From Acidobacteriota bacterium (GTDB lineage: Bacteria; Acidobacteriota; Blastocatellia; Pyrinomonadales; Pyrinomonadaceae), in the NCBI GenBank assembly GCA_018269075.1, contig JAFDVJ010000078.1, positions 9,046-73,045 of the forward strand: a stretch of 64,000 nucleotides of DNA. The letters are read 5' to 3'. The notes under the pieces are model-generated. The model did not search any database, had not been told where the DNA came from, and was given only the letters and a program-made list of their open reading frames with translations. The translations under genes and the position numbers were made by a program. This document shows, in pieces, positions 9,226 through 18,117 of this stretch. The number at the start of each line of letters is the position of its first letter. Position 1 is the first letter of the stretch.

Positions 9226-9260
9226 ACTTAAGACTCAAGACTTAAGACTCAGGACTCAAA
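9226..9260. repeat. Short heptamer-type repeat (AAGACTC/AAGACTT variants)
   Basis: The stretch between the AT-rich gene and the thioesterase gene contains consecutive 7-bp variants of AAGACTC (AAGACTC, AAGACTT, AAGACTC, AGGACTC). The period matches the other heptamer arrays in the window although the unit sequence differs. The rest of the 9104-9279 gap shows no gene. Confidence 0.6.
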
Positions 9261-9279
9261 TTGACTCAAGCCCGTTGGC

Positions 9280-9729
9280 CTAGTGCGGCGCTTCGTCCTC
9301 GGGAAAAGGATCGGGAAGCTCGACCGGCTGCTGGAGCTTGGCGCGGTAGGTTTCGGGCAGCGTCCGGACCTTTTTGTTTTCGTCGGTCACGAGATGGAGC
9401 GTTTCGCCCTCGGCGAGCAGCGTCTGATCGGCTTCGCGGAAGATTTCGTAAACGAACCGGATGCTCCGGCTGCGGATTTCGGCGACCCGCGTCCGCAGCG
9501 TCAGGATGTCCTCGTAAAAGGCCGGCGATTTATAACGGCAGTAGACCTCGGCGACGACCAGCAGTGCGTTGTCTTTTTCCTCCATCTCTTTGTAGGAAAA
9601 CCCGCGCGCGCGGCAGAATTCGCTGCGGCCGTATTCGAACCAGACCAGATAATTGGAATGATGGACGATGCCCATCTGATCGGTTTCGGCGTAGCGAACA
9701 CGAATTTCGGTTTCGTGCCATTCGTTCAT
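9280..9729 (-). CDS. Acyl-CoA thioesterase, YbgC/4HBT hotdog family
   Basis: A 149-residue hotdog-fold protein. The diagnostic N-terminal motif is complete: VRYAETDQMGIVHHSNYLVW, including the Asp in the family catalytic position, followed by FEYGRSEFCRARG. YbgC-like enzymes hydrolyse short- to medium-chain acyl-CoA (or acyl-ACP) esters and in many proteobacteria travel with tol-pal genes. No tol genes are visible here; the gene stands alone and faces the AT-rich gene. Start at ATG 9727-9729 fits the usual family N-terminus. The C-terminal Pro/Glu tail is longer than needed for the fold. Substrate chain length is not readable. Confidence 0.9.
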   Translation of the reverse strand: MNEWHETEIRVRYAETDQMGIVHHSNYLVWFEYGRSEFCRARGFSYKEMEEKDNALLVVAEVYCRYKSPAFYEDILTLRTRVAEIRSRSIRFVYEIFREADQTLLAEGETLHLVTDENKKVRTLPETYRAKLQQPVELPDPFPEDEAPH

Positions 9730-9958
9730 AAAATATTCAATCTAAAAACCAGCGAAATGACCCAAGAATGTTTGGTCGGGGTGATGAAATTGTTTAAATC
9801 ATACCAGTTTTTAGGCTTTTGTAAAACAAATCGCCGGAATTAACCGCTCACGGCTCGGTCGGAAATCGGTCTTTCGAAACCGCATTTCAAACGCATTTCG
9901 GCCGCCGGCGCCGTAATTGGTCGTCGTCACGCCGACTGAAAGCCGATCCGTTTAAGAC

Positions 9959-9993
9959 AAAAGCGCGAACCGCTTTCGTGGTTCGCGCTTTTT
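9959..9993 (-). terminator. Rho-independent terminator after the chemoreceptor gene (bidirectional in form)
   Basis: A perfect 13-bp stem (9959-9971 with 9980-9992) and an 8-nt loop. The arms begin AAAAGCGCG and end CGCGCTTTT, giving U-tracts on either strand. It lies 12 bp past the stop of the chemoreceptor gene, which it most likely terminates. The rest of 9730-9958 shows no gene. Confidence 0.85.
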
Positions 9994-10004
9994 CGCGGCC
10001 GCGG

Positions 10005-12323
10005 TTAAAAGTTAATCCGGGCTGTTTTATGCGGGCGGGCGCCGGGGATGTGATGCCGGCGCTTCGTCAGTTTGAACCGGCCGATCAGGGCGAGCATTTC
10101 GGCGGACTGACCGGAAAGCTCTTCCGCCGCCCCGGCCGATTCCTCCGAATTGGCGGCCGTCGCCTGGGTCAGATTGTTCATCTGTTCCATCGCCGTCGAG
10201 ATTTGCAGAACGCCCTGACTCTGCTGTTCGGACGCCGTCGCGATCTCGGCGATGACGATCGAGACCTTGTCGATTTGATCGTTGATCTCCGTAAGATTGG
10301 TTTTGACTTCCTCGTTGAGCGAAACGCCCTGACCCGTGTTGGCGGCCGCCTCCTCGATCAGCCGTGCGGTGTTTTTCGCGGCTTCGGACGAACGGATCGC
10401 GAGATTGCGGACCTCCTCGGCGACGACCGCGAAGCCCTTGCCGGCATCGCCCGCCCGCGCCGCTTCGACGGCCGCGTTCAGGGCGAGCAGGTTCGTCTGG
10501 AAAGCGATTTCCTCGATCGTCTTGACGATCTTCGCCGTCGCGTCTGAGGATTCCTTGATCTTCATAATCGCCGACGAAAGATGCTCCATCGACTTCATTC
10601 CGCGCTCGGCGGTCGAGCGGGCTTTTTCCGAAAGCTGGCAGGCCTCGTTCGAATTGACGGCGTTCTGCCTGGTCATCGTTTGGATCTCCTGCAGATTGCC
10701 CGAAACCTCTTCGATCGTCGAGGCCTGTTCCGAAGCGCCGCCGGCAAGCGCCGCGCTGCCCGTGCTGATCTCCGCCGAACCGGCGGCGACCTGTTCGGCG
10801 CTGACCGCCACCCGGTGAAAATCCTCGTCGAGATTGGCCGTGGCGAGATTTACCGATTCCGTGATCCGGGCGAAATCGCCGTTGTAGCTGCCGGTCATCT
10901 GGGCGGTCAAATCGCGTTTCGAGACCTTTTCGAGGACGATCGCCGCCTCGTTGATCGGCGTCGTGACGGCGTCCATCATCTGATTGATGCCGGCGACCAG
11001 CTGCGCGTAAGTGCCGTTGAACCGGTCGGCGTGGCCGCGCTGGTCGAGACGGCCTTCTTCGGCCGCCAGGATCAGCTCTCTCGTCTCGGCAGTCAGGTCC
11101 TGGAGCGTCCGGAAGACCTTCGACAGATTGACCGAGAGGGAATCCTCGGGCGACCGCGGTTCGATTGTCTGTTGGAGATTGCCGTCGCTGATCGAATGGG
11201 CCGCATCGGCGACGTATTTGAGATATTTTTTGACGTCGACCATCGCATTGACCATCAGACCGACTTCATCGGTGCTGGTGAACGTGATCTCGTCGTGCTG
11301 CTCGACGTTGCCGCGGGCGAGCTGATGCGCGACGTCGAGCGCCGTGTCGAGCGGCTTCATAAACCGCCGCGTCAGATAGGTGATCAACCCGGTAATGAAG
11401 ATCAGCTGCAGCAGCACGCCGACAAACATCAACAGCCGGAGCCAGAAAATCGGCCCGGTGAGGCCCGGATCGTCGGCCGAATAGCCGGAAATAATCCGGT
11501 AGCCCCATTTATCGAAAATGTCGCCCGCCGTCAGCCACGAACCGTGATCGGCCTTTTCGTCGAGGATCGCTTCGAGACCGGTTTCGGGCGTTTTCGAGCT
11601 CTTGAAGACGAGGCTGTTTTTGGCGTCGGCAAAGAGGAAAAACGAGGTCGGATAATCCTGTGAATCGCCGAGCGACTTTTCGATGTCCTCGAGAAAATCG
11701 GCGACCGGATAACCGACGAACCAGACGCCGATGATCTCGCCGGAGGCGTTTTTCATCGGTTCGTAGTAGGTGATGTAGGGTTTATCGAGAATGTTGACCG
11801 CGCCGTAAAACGTATTGCCGGCGCGAATCGCCTGGATCGCCTTGCCCTGCGGATCGAGGACGGTGCCGATCGCCCGGCCGCCCTGATTGTTGGGGACGTT
11901 GGTGCTGATCCGGACGAAATCATTGCCGCTTTTGACGAAAATCGTCGCCGAGCCGCCCATCAGCTCCTTGACCTTGTCGACGACCGCGAAATTGTTGGCC
12001 TGCCCGCTGCCGCCGAAGGCGATGTCGGGGACGGATTTGTCGCCGACCTGAACGGGTTTCCCGTATTCGGGAGCGCCGAGAGACATTGCGCGGTCCTGAA
12101 AAACCTTCATCGAGGCCTTGACCTGACCTTCCATCAGGGCGTCGATCGTGTGGAGCTCTTTTTTCAATAATTCCAGCCGCGCCTGGTTGCTCCTGGCGGC
12201 GTCTTTCTGAAAACGGGAATACAGATAATTCGTTCCCACCCAGCCGCTGAAAATAGTCAAAAAGCCGACGGCGACCAGAACGGCCGCCGCGAGCTTGGTC
12301 GATAATCTTTGATACCACAACAT
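10005..12323 (-). CDS. Methyl-accepting chemotaxis protein with periplasmic Cache domain
   Basis: A 772-residue chemoreceptor. TM1 is at about 10-32. A periplasmic Cache-type sensor (about 38-290) has motifs such as [36 protein letters not shown] and [12 protein letters not shown]2 is at about 296-320, followed by HAMP and a second linker helix region, and the cytoplasmic signalling hairpin around [20 protein letters not shown] with the conserved tip. The protein should sense a small molecule in the periplasm and control CheA/CheW. No che or flagellar genes are in the window, and no C-terminal methylesterase-docking pentapeptide is seen. It is an isolated transcription unit with its own terminator. 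Confidence 0.93.
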   Translation of the reverse strand: MLWYQRLSTKLAAAVLVAVGFLTIFSGWVGTNYLYSRFQKDAARSNQARLELLKKELHTIDALMEGQVKASMKVFQDRAMSLGAPEYGKPVQVGDKSVPDIAFGGSGQANNFAVVDKVKELMGGSATIFVKSGNDFVRISTNVPNNQGGRAIGTVLDPQGKAIQAIRAGNTFYGAVNILDKPYITYYEPMKNASGEIIGVWFVGYPVADFLEDIEKSLGDSQDYPTSFFLFADAKNSLVFKSSKTPETGLEAILDEKADHGSWLTAGDIFDKWGYRIISGYSADDPGLTGPIFWLRLLMFVGVLLQLIFITGLITYLTRRFMKPLDTALDVAHQLARGNVEQHDEITFTSTDEVGLMVNAMVDVKKYLKYVADAAHSISDGNLQQTIEPRSPEDSLSVNLSKVFRTLQDLTAETRELILAAEEGRLDQRGHADRFNGTYAQLVAGINQMMDAVTTPINEAAIVLEKVSKRDLTAQMTGSYNGDFARITESVNLATANLDEDFHRVAVSAEQVAAGSAEISTGSAALAGGASEQASTIEEVSGNLQEIQTMTRQNAVNSNEACQLSEKARSTAERGMKSMEHLSSAIMKIKESSDATAKIVKTIEEIAFQTNLLALNAAVEAARAGDAGKGFAVVAEEVRNLAIRSSEAAKNTARLIEEAAANTGQGVSLNEEVKTNLTEINDQIDKVSIVIAEIATASEQQSQGVLQISTAMEQMNNLTQATAANSEESAGAAEELSGQSAEMLALIGRFKLTKRRHHIPGARPHKTARINF

Positions 12324-12620
12324 ATTATTGTAAAAAACCGGGACCCGAAAATGAATGGGTTCCCTAATAAAAAAAATGATTCAGGTTGATCGGAAAAAGT
12401 AAAAATTAATTTCAGGGGATTATTCGGATTTGACGGAGAGCGAAAGCCGCCGTTATGTTATCAATCACGTCCTCCCGACACAATAAAACTTATCGGCAGA
12501 ACTGCCGCGATCTAAAGGGGATCGGGCTTTTTTTTGAGATAAATATACAGTTTTATCGGTTCGATCAGGTTTATCGAACGAAAGCGGTCTTCGATGCTGA
12601 AACGGCGGCGGCTGTTTTTT
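12324..12620. other. Intergenic stretch upstream of the chemoreceptor gene
   Basis: About 300 bp between the chemoreceptor start and the end of the next reverse-strand gene. I see no coding region with family features, no tRNA and no clean terminator. The part near 12330-12450 is AT-rich and presumably carries the chemoreceptor promoter. Confidence 0.5.
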
Positions 12621-13196
12621 TTATTTTGCGACCCATTTGGGAACCGGAACATCCGAAGGATCGGTGGTGTCATCGATCAACGTTTCAAAAACCCCGTCGC
12701 CGTCGCTGTCGAGAATGATGTATTGATAATACGCAACGGTCAACGAATTAGAATCCAATCCGGTATTGCTGGCGGTATCGCCGATGACCTTGCCGGCATG
12801 CACGGCGTACATAAAAATCTTTCCTGATATTTTGAATTCATTGACGCCCCATAATTTTATCAGGCCGAACAACTGCGTCGTGTTTTCCGAAAAGCCCTCC
12901 ACATTATAATAATAAGCATCATGATTCGGTCTAAAGTAGGTCGTGTTCGCTTTAATTAACTTTCCCGCCTCCGTTTTCATCACGATAACTTCCTTACCGG
13001 TCACATTTAACCCCTTTGTATCGAGAACCTTCCAGCCTTCTTTTCGAATGATCCGGCTGTTTTTCTGAGGGAAATAGTCGGTCGTAGGCGTGGTTGAACC
13101 GTTATCCGCCCGGCTTTCGATCGAGTTCTGATGACCGCCCGAACAGGCAATCGAAAAAAACAAATAAAACATCACCCCGGCGGTAACAACTCTCAT
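12621..13196 (-). CDS. Putative lipoprotein of unknown function
   Basis: A 191-residue protein with a lipoprotein signal: a hydrophobic N-terminus ending FFSIACSGG, in which Cys18 would be lipidated. The mature part starts with a Ser/Thr/Asn-rich linker, and the body is predicted beta-rich. Near the C-terminus is DSDGDGVFETLID, an Asp-rich loop resembling calcium-binding DxDxDG loops; calcium binding is inference. No family was recognised. AAAGGATG lies about 10 nt before the ATG. It may follow the gene at 13354 on the same strand, but a large inverted repeat lies between them. Confidence 0.7.
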   Translation of the reverse strand: MRVVTAGVMFYLFFSIACSGGHQNSIESRADNGSTTPTTDYFPQKNSRIIRKEGWKVLDTKGLNVTGKEVIVMKTEAGKLIKANTTYFRPNHDAYYYNVEGFSENTTQLFGLIKLWGVNEFKISGKIFMYAVHAGKVIGDTASNTGLDSNSLTVAYYQYIILDSDGDGVFETLIDDTTDPSDVPVPKWVAK

Positions 13197-13251
13197 CTTA
13201 TTTTCATCCTTTACCGTTTAAATTAAGTTACCCGATAATTTCGGGTCTGAC

Positions 13252-13312
13252 CTTTGGTCTTTGATCTTTGATCTTGGGTTTTCTTTCAAAGATCAAAGGT
13301 CAAAGACCAAAG
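13252..13312. repeat. Near-perfect 24-bp inverted repeat built from heptamers
   Basis: Left arm 13252-13275 and right arm 13289-13312 are reverse complements with one mismatch, around a 13-bp loop. Both arms are made of 7-bp variants of CTTTGATC/CTTTGGTC, linking this hairpin to the heptamer class seen elsewhere. It lies between two same-strand exported-protein genes. It has no clear U-tract, so it is not a standard terminator. Confidence 0.8.
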
Positions 13313-13353
13313 ATCGAGGATCAAATTATCAGGAAAGCGAATTTACACGGTAT

Positions 13354-13971
13354 TTAATTGCCGTTGACGAATTCGTATTTGATTGTCCGGACGCTGAATC
13401 TTCCGGGGAAGACCTGGTTCGGTTCGATGGTAATGGTGGCGACCGCGTTCGGGTCGGAAAAGTTCTTTGAATATATGTAATTGTTGGTCGTTACGTCCTG
13501 CGGTGTGAGAAAAACCGAAACGCCCCCGCTGACGGCGACCTTCCCGACGAGCGTCGCGCTCGGCTTTTTCCGGAGATGAAAGGGAATCCGGATCGTTCCC
13601 GTAACGTTCAGACCGCCGCGAAAATAAACGAATGAATAAGTAGTCCCGTTGATGATAACCGGCCCCGCCGCGTACTGCAGGTTGTTGAGCCCGACAAAAG
13701 AATCGTTGATGATGTAACCGCGTCCGTAATTACAGCAGGAGAACGGTGAACATTCGCTGACCGACCCGCCGGGCCGCGTCGCGTCGAAATAGCCGTCGAT
13801 TTCGGTCTGCTCGCCGAAAAGCTGAATGTTCCGGTTGACGGCATTCGAGGAGCACGGCGGATTTTGCGGCATCGTCGCGGTGATGATCCCGGATGTAAGG
13901 CTCGACGTCTGGGCTGCACAGTGCAGGCTCAGGAACAGAATGGCAAGGAAAATCGAGATCGAATATTTCAT
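13354..13971 (-). CDS. Exported protein of unknown function
   Basis: A 205-residue protein. The start is placed at ATG 13969-13971 because GGAGGA lies 6 nt upstream and the signal peptide begins there (MKYSISIFLAILFLSLHCAA); the open frame continues upstream to 14034. After cleavage near CAAQT, the mature region is beta-rich, Asn/Gly/Thr-rich, and has a Cys cluster (SECSPFSCCNYG) that could form disulfides. No family is recognised. The composition fits a secreted or outer-surface protein. It is transcribed towards the lipoprotein gene. Confidence 0.7.
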   Translation of the reverse strand: MKYSISIFLAILFLSLHCAAQTSSLTSGIITATMPQNPPCSSNAVNRNIQLFGEQTEIDGYFDATRPGGSVSECSPFSCCNYGRGYIINDSFVGLNNLQYAAGPVIINGTTYSFVYFRGGLNVTGTIRIPFHLRKKPSATLVGKVAVSGGVSVFLTPQDVTTNNYIYSKNFSDPNAVATITIEPNQVFPGRFSVRTIKYEFVNGN

Positions 13972-14110
13972 TTCAGTCCTCCGTTGAGATCTCCCGACAG
14001 TTGAAAATTTACTCCGAAAGTCGAAAACTTGCAATGTTTTTCGAGCAAATTAAAAAGCTTTCGAATCCGCGAACGGAACTCGAAAGCCTTTATTATTGCA
14101 AAATTAAAAG

Positions 14111-14181
14111 CTGGGAGACAGGGATTCGAACCCCGATAGCAAGAGCCAGAATCTTGAGTCCTACCGTTAGACGATCTCCCA
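14111..14181 (-). tRNA. tRNA-Gln (anticodon CTG)
   Basis: The reverse strand folds as a 71-nt tRNA. The acceptor stem is TGGGAGA/TCTCCCA with the weak first U-A pair typical of tRNA-Gln, and the discriminator is G. The D-arm contains GTCTAACGGTAGGAC. The anticodon arm is CAAGA-TTCTGGC-TCTTG (anticodon CUG), and the T-loop is TTCGAAT. No CCA is encoded. A consensus-like promoter lies just upstream. The gene is divergent from smpB. Confidence 0.95.
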
Positions 14182-14193
14182 ACAGCAATAATT

Positions 14194-14222
14194 AAATTAA
14201 AAAACCAAAACGGGTTTGTCAA
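14194..14222 (-). promoter_or_regulatory. Sigma-70 promoter of tRNA-Gln
   Basis: On the reverse strand, TTGACA (14217-14222) and TAATTT (14194-14199) are separated by 17 bp. The -10 ends 12 nt before the mature tRNA 5' end, the expected distance for a short 5' leader. Confidence 0.75.
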
Positions 14223-14279
14223 ATGAAAAGACCTCTTTTTACTTGCCTCAAAGATAAATGCTTGGCAAAATAATAGTTT

Positions 14280-14741
14280 ATGTCGGTCGAAGGGAAAGAT
14301 ATCGTCAACAACCGCCACGCCTTTCACGAATACCATATTCTGGACAGGTACGAAGCGGGCGTCGCCTTGAAAGGCACCGAGGTCAAAAGCGTGATGGACG
14401 GGCGGATTCAGCTCAAGGATTCCTACGTTTCGGTGTCGGAAGGCGAGGTCTGGGTCCTGAACGCGCATATCTCGCCCTATTCGCACGGCAACCGCGAAAA
14501 CCACGATCCGCTCCGGACGCGCAAGCTGCTGCTTCACAAACGCGAGATCAACAAGCTCGAGCGCGAAACGACCGTCAAGGGGATGACGCTCGTCGTCACC
14601 CGGATTTACTGGAAGAACCGGCGGATCAAATTCGAGATCGGCGTCGCCCGCGGCAAAAAGCTTTACGACAAGCGCGAGACCGCGATGAAACGGACGATCG
14701 AAAAGGAGACGCGTCAGCAGTTGAAAGAAAAGCTGAGATAG
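14280..14741 (+). CDS. smpB: SsrA-binding protein SmpB
   Basis: A 153-residue SmpB of normal length. Family motifs are intact: NNRHAFHEYHILDRYEAG at the N-terminus, ALKGTEVKS, INAHISPY-like (LNAHISPYSHGN) and HKREINKL. The basic C-terminal tail (LYDKRETAMKRTIEKE) inserts into the ribosomal mRNA channel. SmpB carries tmRNA to stalled ribosomes for trans-translation. The ssrA RNA itself is not in this window. The gene starts about 98 bp from the divergent tRNA-Gln and precedes pepA by 55 bp. Confidence 0.96.
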   Translation: MSVEGKDIVNNRHAFHEYHILDRYEAGVALKGTEVKSVMDGRIQLKDSYVSVSEGEVWVLNAHISPYSHGNRENHDPLRTRKLLLHKREINKLERETTVKGMTLVVTRIYWKNRRIKFEIGVARGKKLYDKRETAMKRTIEKETRQQLKEKLR

Positions 14742-14796
14742 GCTTAAGATTAAGAAAAAGTTTTGCAGGTATAATTTATATTAATTCGAGGAAAAT

Positions 14797-16296
14797 ATGA
14801 AAACTCAACCACTAACGGGAAATTTTCAGGAAGCCGGCGTCGATGCCTTGGCGGTCACCGTCTTTAAAGACGAAAAGGCGACGGGCGGCGTTCTGAAGGA
14901 TCTGGACAAAATGACCGGCGGAATCGTTTCGTCGGTCTTCAAGAACGAAGAGTTTAAGGGCGAGATGGGGGAAACCGCCCTGATTCGTTTCGCGGCCAAA
15001 GGCAAAGTCAAGGCGTCGCTCCTCCTGCTGATCGGCGTCGGCGATAGGGCGGATTACAAGCTGCCGGCGGTCGGCAACGTCGCCGGCACGGCGACGCGTT
15101 TCCTGCGCAAGCGCAACGTCAAGAGCTTCGCGCTGCTGCCGCGCGCCGAGGGCGACGCCATCGAGATCGCGCAGAACGCGGCGAACGGTTTCGTAACGAG
15201 CCAGTTCGAGCTCGACAAATACCGGACCAAAGACAAAAACACGAAAACGGTCGATAATTTCGTGCTCTGCGTCGAGGGCGTGAAGGAAGCCGATCTTAAA
15301 ACCGGTCTCAGCCGGGGCGTGATCATCGGCGAATCGATGAACTTCACGCGCGACCTCGCCAACGAGCCGCCAAACATCCTGCACCCGACCGAATTCGCCC
15401 GCCGCGCCCAAACGATCGCCAAGGAAACCGGTCTCAAATGCGATATTCTCGACGAGGCCAAGATGGAAAAACTCGGAATGGGTTCGCTTTTGAGCGTCTC
15501 GATCGGCTCCGAACAGCCCGCGAAACTGATCGTCCTCAAATACGAACCGAAAAAATCGACCGCCAAAAAAGGCGAGCTGATCGCCTTCGTCGGTAAGGGC
15601 ATCACCTTCGACACGGGCGGCATTTCGCTCAAGCCCGGCGAGGGAATGGACGCGATGAAATACGATATGTCGGGCGGCGCGAGCGTTCTCGGCACGATGC
15701 GCGCGATCGGGCTGCTGAAACCGTCGGTGCCGGTGCTCGGCATCGTCGCGGCGGTCGAGAATATGCCGGACGGCAAGGCCTCGCGGCCGAGCGACGTCGT
15801 GACGGCGATGAACGGCAAGACGATCGAGATTCTCAACACCGACGCCGAAGGCCGTTTGATCCTCGCCGATGCCGTCGCCTACGCCGAAAAACAGGGCGCG
15901 ACGCGGATCGTCGATATGGCGACCCTGACCGGCGCGGTGATCATCGCGCTCGGCGATATCAACACCGCCGTGCTCGGCAACGATCAGGAATTGATCGACG
16001 AGATCGTCGCCTGCGGACGGGAAGTCGGGGAAAACTACTGGCAGCTGCCCGTCGGCCGCGAATACAGCAAGTCGATCAAGTCGGACATCGCCGACATCAA
16101 GAACATCGGCCCGGCGCGCAAGGCCGGCACGATCATCGGCGCGGTCTTCATCCAGGAATTCGTCGACAAGGCGAAATGGGCTCATCTCGACATCGCCGGC
16201 ACGGCGTGGAACGACAACGAAAAGCCGTATCAGGCGAAAGGCCCGACGGCCGTCGCCGTCCGGACGCTCGTCCGGATGGTCGAAAAATCGCAGTAA
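14797..16296 (+). CDS. pepA: Cytosol (leucyl) aminopeptidase, M17 family
   Basis: A 499-residue M17 aminopeptidase. It has the N-terminal macro-like regulatory domain (about 1-165) and a C-terminal catalytic domain with two-metal ligands in VGKGITFDTGGISLKPG and the signature NTDAEGRLILADA. The catalytic Lys and Asp lie in the first motif, and the Arg in the second. The enzyme removes N-terminal residues such as Leu from peptides in the cytoplasm as a hexamer. GAGG lies a few bases before the ATG. A strong terminator follows the stop, so it is a one- or two-gene unit with smpB. Confidence 0.96.
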   Translation: MKTQPLTGNFQEAGVDALAVTVFKDEKATGGVLKDLDKMTGGIVSSVFKNEEFKGEMGETALIRFAAKGKVKASLLLLIGVGDRADYKLPAVGNVAGTATRFLRKRNVKSFALLPRAEGDAIEIAQNAANGFVTSQFELDKYRTKDKNTKTVDNFVLCVEGVKEADLKTGLSRGVIIGESMNFTRDLANEPPNILHPTEFARRAQTIAKETGLKCDILDEAKMEKLGMGSLLSVSIGSEQPAKLIVLKYEPKKSTAKKGELIAFVGKGITFDTGGISLKPGEGMDAMKYDMSGGASVLGTMRAIGLLKPSVPVLGIVAAVENMPDGKASRPSDVVTAMNGKTIEILNTDAEGRLILADAVAYAEKQGATRIVDMATLTGAVIIALGDINTAVLGNDQELIDEIVACGREVGENYWQLPVGREYSKSIKSDIADIKNIGPARKAGTIIGAVFIQEFVDKAKWAHLDIAGTAWNDNEKPYQAKGPTAVAVRTLVRMVEKSQ

Positions 16297-16323
16297 CTCC
16301 GCGTTAAAACGGATAAATCGCCG

Positions 16324-16362
16324 AACGGCCGCCGAAATTTTTCGGCGGCCGTTATTTTTTTT
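16324..16362 (+). terminator. Rho-independent terminator after pepA
   Basis: A 13- to 14-bp GC-rich stem (16324-16337 with 16340-16353, tight AT loop) is followed by ATTTTTTTTG. It lies 28 bp downstream of the pepA stop. Confidence 0.9.
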
Positions 16363-16425
16363 GCGAAACCTTGTTATAATTCTCGGGACAGGGAAACGAT
16401 CCGGATCAATAAAACCGCCGAAGCG

Positions 16426-17328
16426 ATGCCTATAAGTTTCGAAACAGATTCCAAAAGCCGGAATTTCATCAATCTGCTGCTGGTCGCGGCGGGTTTTCTG
16501 CTCGTTTCGGCCTGCGTCTTCAGCACCGGCAAGGAGCCCGATAAAAACGACGTGAAAGCGCCGTCGTCGCCGGCCGCATCGCCCTCGGCGACGACGAAAT
16601 CCGCCGATTCCAGCAAAAAGGAGGACAAGGGCGATTTCGTCGTCCGGCACCTGACCGTCGCCAATTCCCGCTACGAGGAGATCGACCGGAAGATCCGCAA
16701 CGAAAAGCTGCTCGAAAAAGCCGCCGACGATCTCAACAAGGCGCTGATCCTCCCCAAAGACATCTATCTCCAGTCGAAGGACTGCGGCGAGCCGAACGCG
16801 CAGTTCGACCCGGAAACCGAAACAATCACCGTCTGCTACGAGCTGATGGAGCATTTTTACCAGCTTTACCGGAGCGACGGGATGAAGCCCGAGGACGCCG
16901 ACAAAAAGATGTTTCAGGCCGTCCGCTTCGCCTTTCTCCACGAGGTCGGCCACGCGCTGATCTTCAATTACGACCTGCCGGTCACCGGCAACGAGGAGGA
17001 CGCCGCCGACCGCTGCTCGTCGTACATCAACATCGAGGAGCTCGGCGACGAGGGCGTCAAAAACGTGCTCGCCGCGGCCGACGCGTTTCACATCGAATCG
17101 AAACAGTCGTCGAGCACGAAACGCGATCTGGCCGACGAGCATCTGCTGCAGGAACAGCGTTTCTACAACTCGCTTTGTATGATCTACGGCTCGGACGCCG
17201 AAAAATACCAGTATTTCGTGACCGACGGTTATCTGCCGAAGGAACGCGCCGTCCGCTGCCCGATGGAATACCAGCGGGCCGTCGACAGCTGGGTCAACCT
17301 GCTCAAGCCGTGGCGAAAGGACCGCTGA
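16426..17328 (+). CDS. DUF4344-type metallopeptidase lipoprotein
   Basis: A 300-residue protein with a hydrophobic leader ending LLVSACVFS, which looks like a lipobox (Cys about 26), then a Ser/Ala/Pro-rich linker. The core has HEVGH at residues 172-176, followed by ALIFNYDLPVTGNEEDAADR. This is the pattern of DUF4344 putative zinc metallopeptidases, where HExxH plus the downstream Glu/Asp (EEDAAD) form the metal site. Earlier Cys residues (DCGEPNAQF, TVCYELME) may pair. It would act in the periplasm or at the outer membrane; its substrate is unknown. The next gene, 70 bp on, is another small exported protein, possibly co-transcribed. Confidence 0.85.
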   Translation: MPISFETDSKSRNFINLLLVAAGFLLVSACVFSTGKEPDKNDVKAPSSPAASPSATTKSADSSKKEDKGDFVVRHLTVANSRYEEIDRKIRNEKLLEKAADDLNKALILPKDIYLQSKDCGEPNAQFDPETETITVCYELMEHFYQLYRSDGMKPEDADKKMFQAVRFAFLHEVGHALIFNYDLPVTGNEEDAADRCSSYINIEELGDEGVKNVLAAADAFHIESKQSSSTKRDLADEHLLQEQRFYNSLCMIYGSDAEKYQYFVTDGYLPKERAVRCPMEYQRAVDSWVNLLKPWRKDR

Positions 17329-17398
17329 TTCGGGGAATCCGAATTACATAAAAAGGGAAGAAAATACGGTTTACGAACGATTATTTTCGAGGAAAATT

Positions 17399-17998
17399 AT
17401 GAAAAATATCATTAACGCTTTCATTTACGGGAAAAATTCGCTGGCCGGCGGTTTGGTCGCGCTGGCCGTCGTGCTGGCGATCGGAACGGGTTGTTTCTGC
17501 AACAAGGATAAGATCAACGAATTGACGAACAAATCCGGTAGCTCGCCTTCACCGGCGGCCAGCTCGTCGCCGAGCGCCTCGGCGACGCCGTCCTACAAAA
17601 AGGCCGATGCGTCGAAGAACGAAATCCCGTCCAACGACGAGATGCAGGACATCGTCAAAAAGACGATGCTCGATTTCAACGATGCTCTTCAAAGCGGCGA
17701 TTTTACGGATTTTCACAAAACCGTCGCCAAGAAATGGCAGGATCAGATCACGCCCGAGAAATTCAAGGAAGGGTTCAGCGTATTCGTCAACAACAAGACC
17801 AATATCAGCAACATCAAGAACGAAAAGGCCGAATTTACGAGCGGACCGAAGATCGATCGAAGCCGCGGGCTGCGCGAGCTCGTCGTCGAGGGCAAATACA
17901 ACACCTCGCCGCTGCCGGCGAAATTCAAGCTCCAGTATATTTCCGAAGGCAAGGACTGGAAACTTTACGGCATCGAGCTCGACACGCGGAAGGATTAA
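17399..17998 (+). CDS. Small exported protein, probably a lipoprotein
   Basis: A 199-residue protein. An N-terminal hydrophobic segment (AGGLVALAVVLAIGTGCFC) is followed by a Ser/Pro/Ala linker and a soluble domain of about 125 residues beginning DEMQDIVKKTMLDFNDALQSGDF. The latter resembles the small NTF2-like or DUF4878-type periplasmic domains (helix with a DF-N-A pattern, then HKTVAKKWQDQITPEKF and a C-terminal beta sheet). The lipobox is imperfect, so lipidation is uncertain. It shares the Ser/Pro linker style and direction with the DUF4344 gene. Function unknown. Confidence 0.75.
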   Translation: MKNIINAFIYGKNSLAGGLVALAVVLAIGTGCFCNKDKINELTNKSGSSPSPAASSSPSASATPSYKKADASKNEIPSNDEMQDIVKKTMLDFNDALQSGDFTDFHKTVAKKWQDQITPEKFKEGFSVFVNNKTNISNIKNEKAEFTSGPKIDRSRGLRELVVEGKYNTSPLPAKFKLQYISEGKDWKLYGIELDTRKD

Positions 17999-18020
17999 AC
18001 GGATTTGACGATTGATGGCG

Positions 18021-18059
18021 GCAGGGCCGGTCGAAATATTTTGGCCGGCTTTGCTTTTT
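18021..18059 (+). terminator. Rho-independent terminator
   Basis: A 10-bp stem with two G-U pairs (18021-18030 with 18045-18054) is followed by TTTTTG. It ends the DUF4344/lipoprotein unit before sucC. Confidence 0.7.
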
Positions 18060-18117
18060 GATGCCCGGAAAGCTAAACTTTTTGAAGTCAGCGCAAACGA
18101 AATTTCTTTCTTAATTT

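Noticed and set aside
14812-17142. 776-residue open frame antisense to pepA and the DUF4344 gene
   Set aside because: Spans two unrelated real genes and an obvious terminator; composition is that of a shadow frame.
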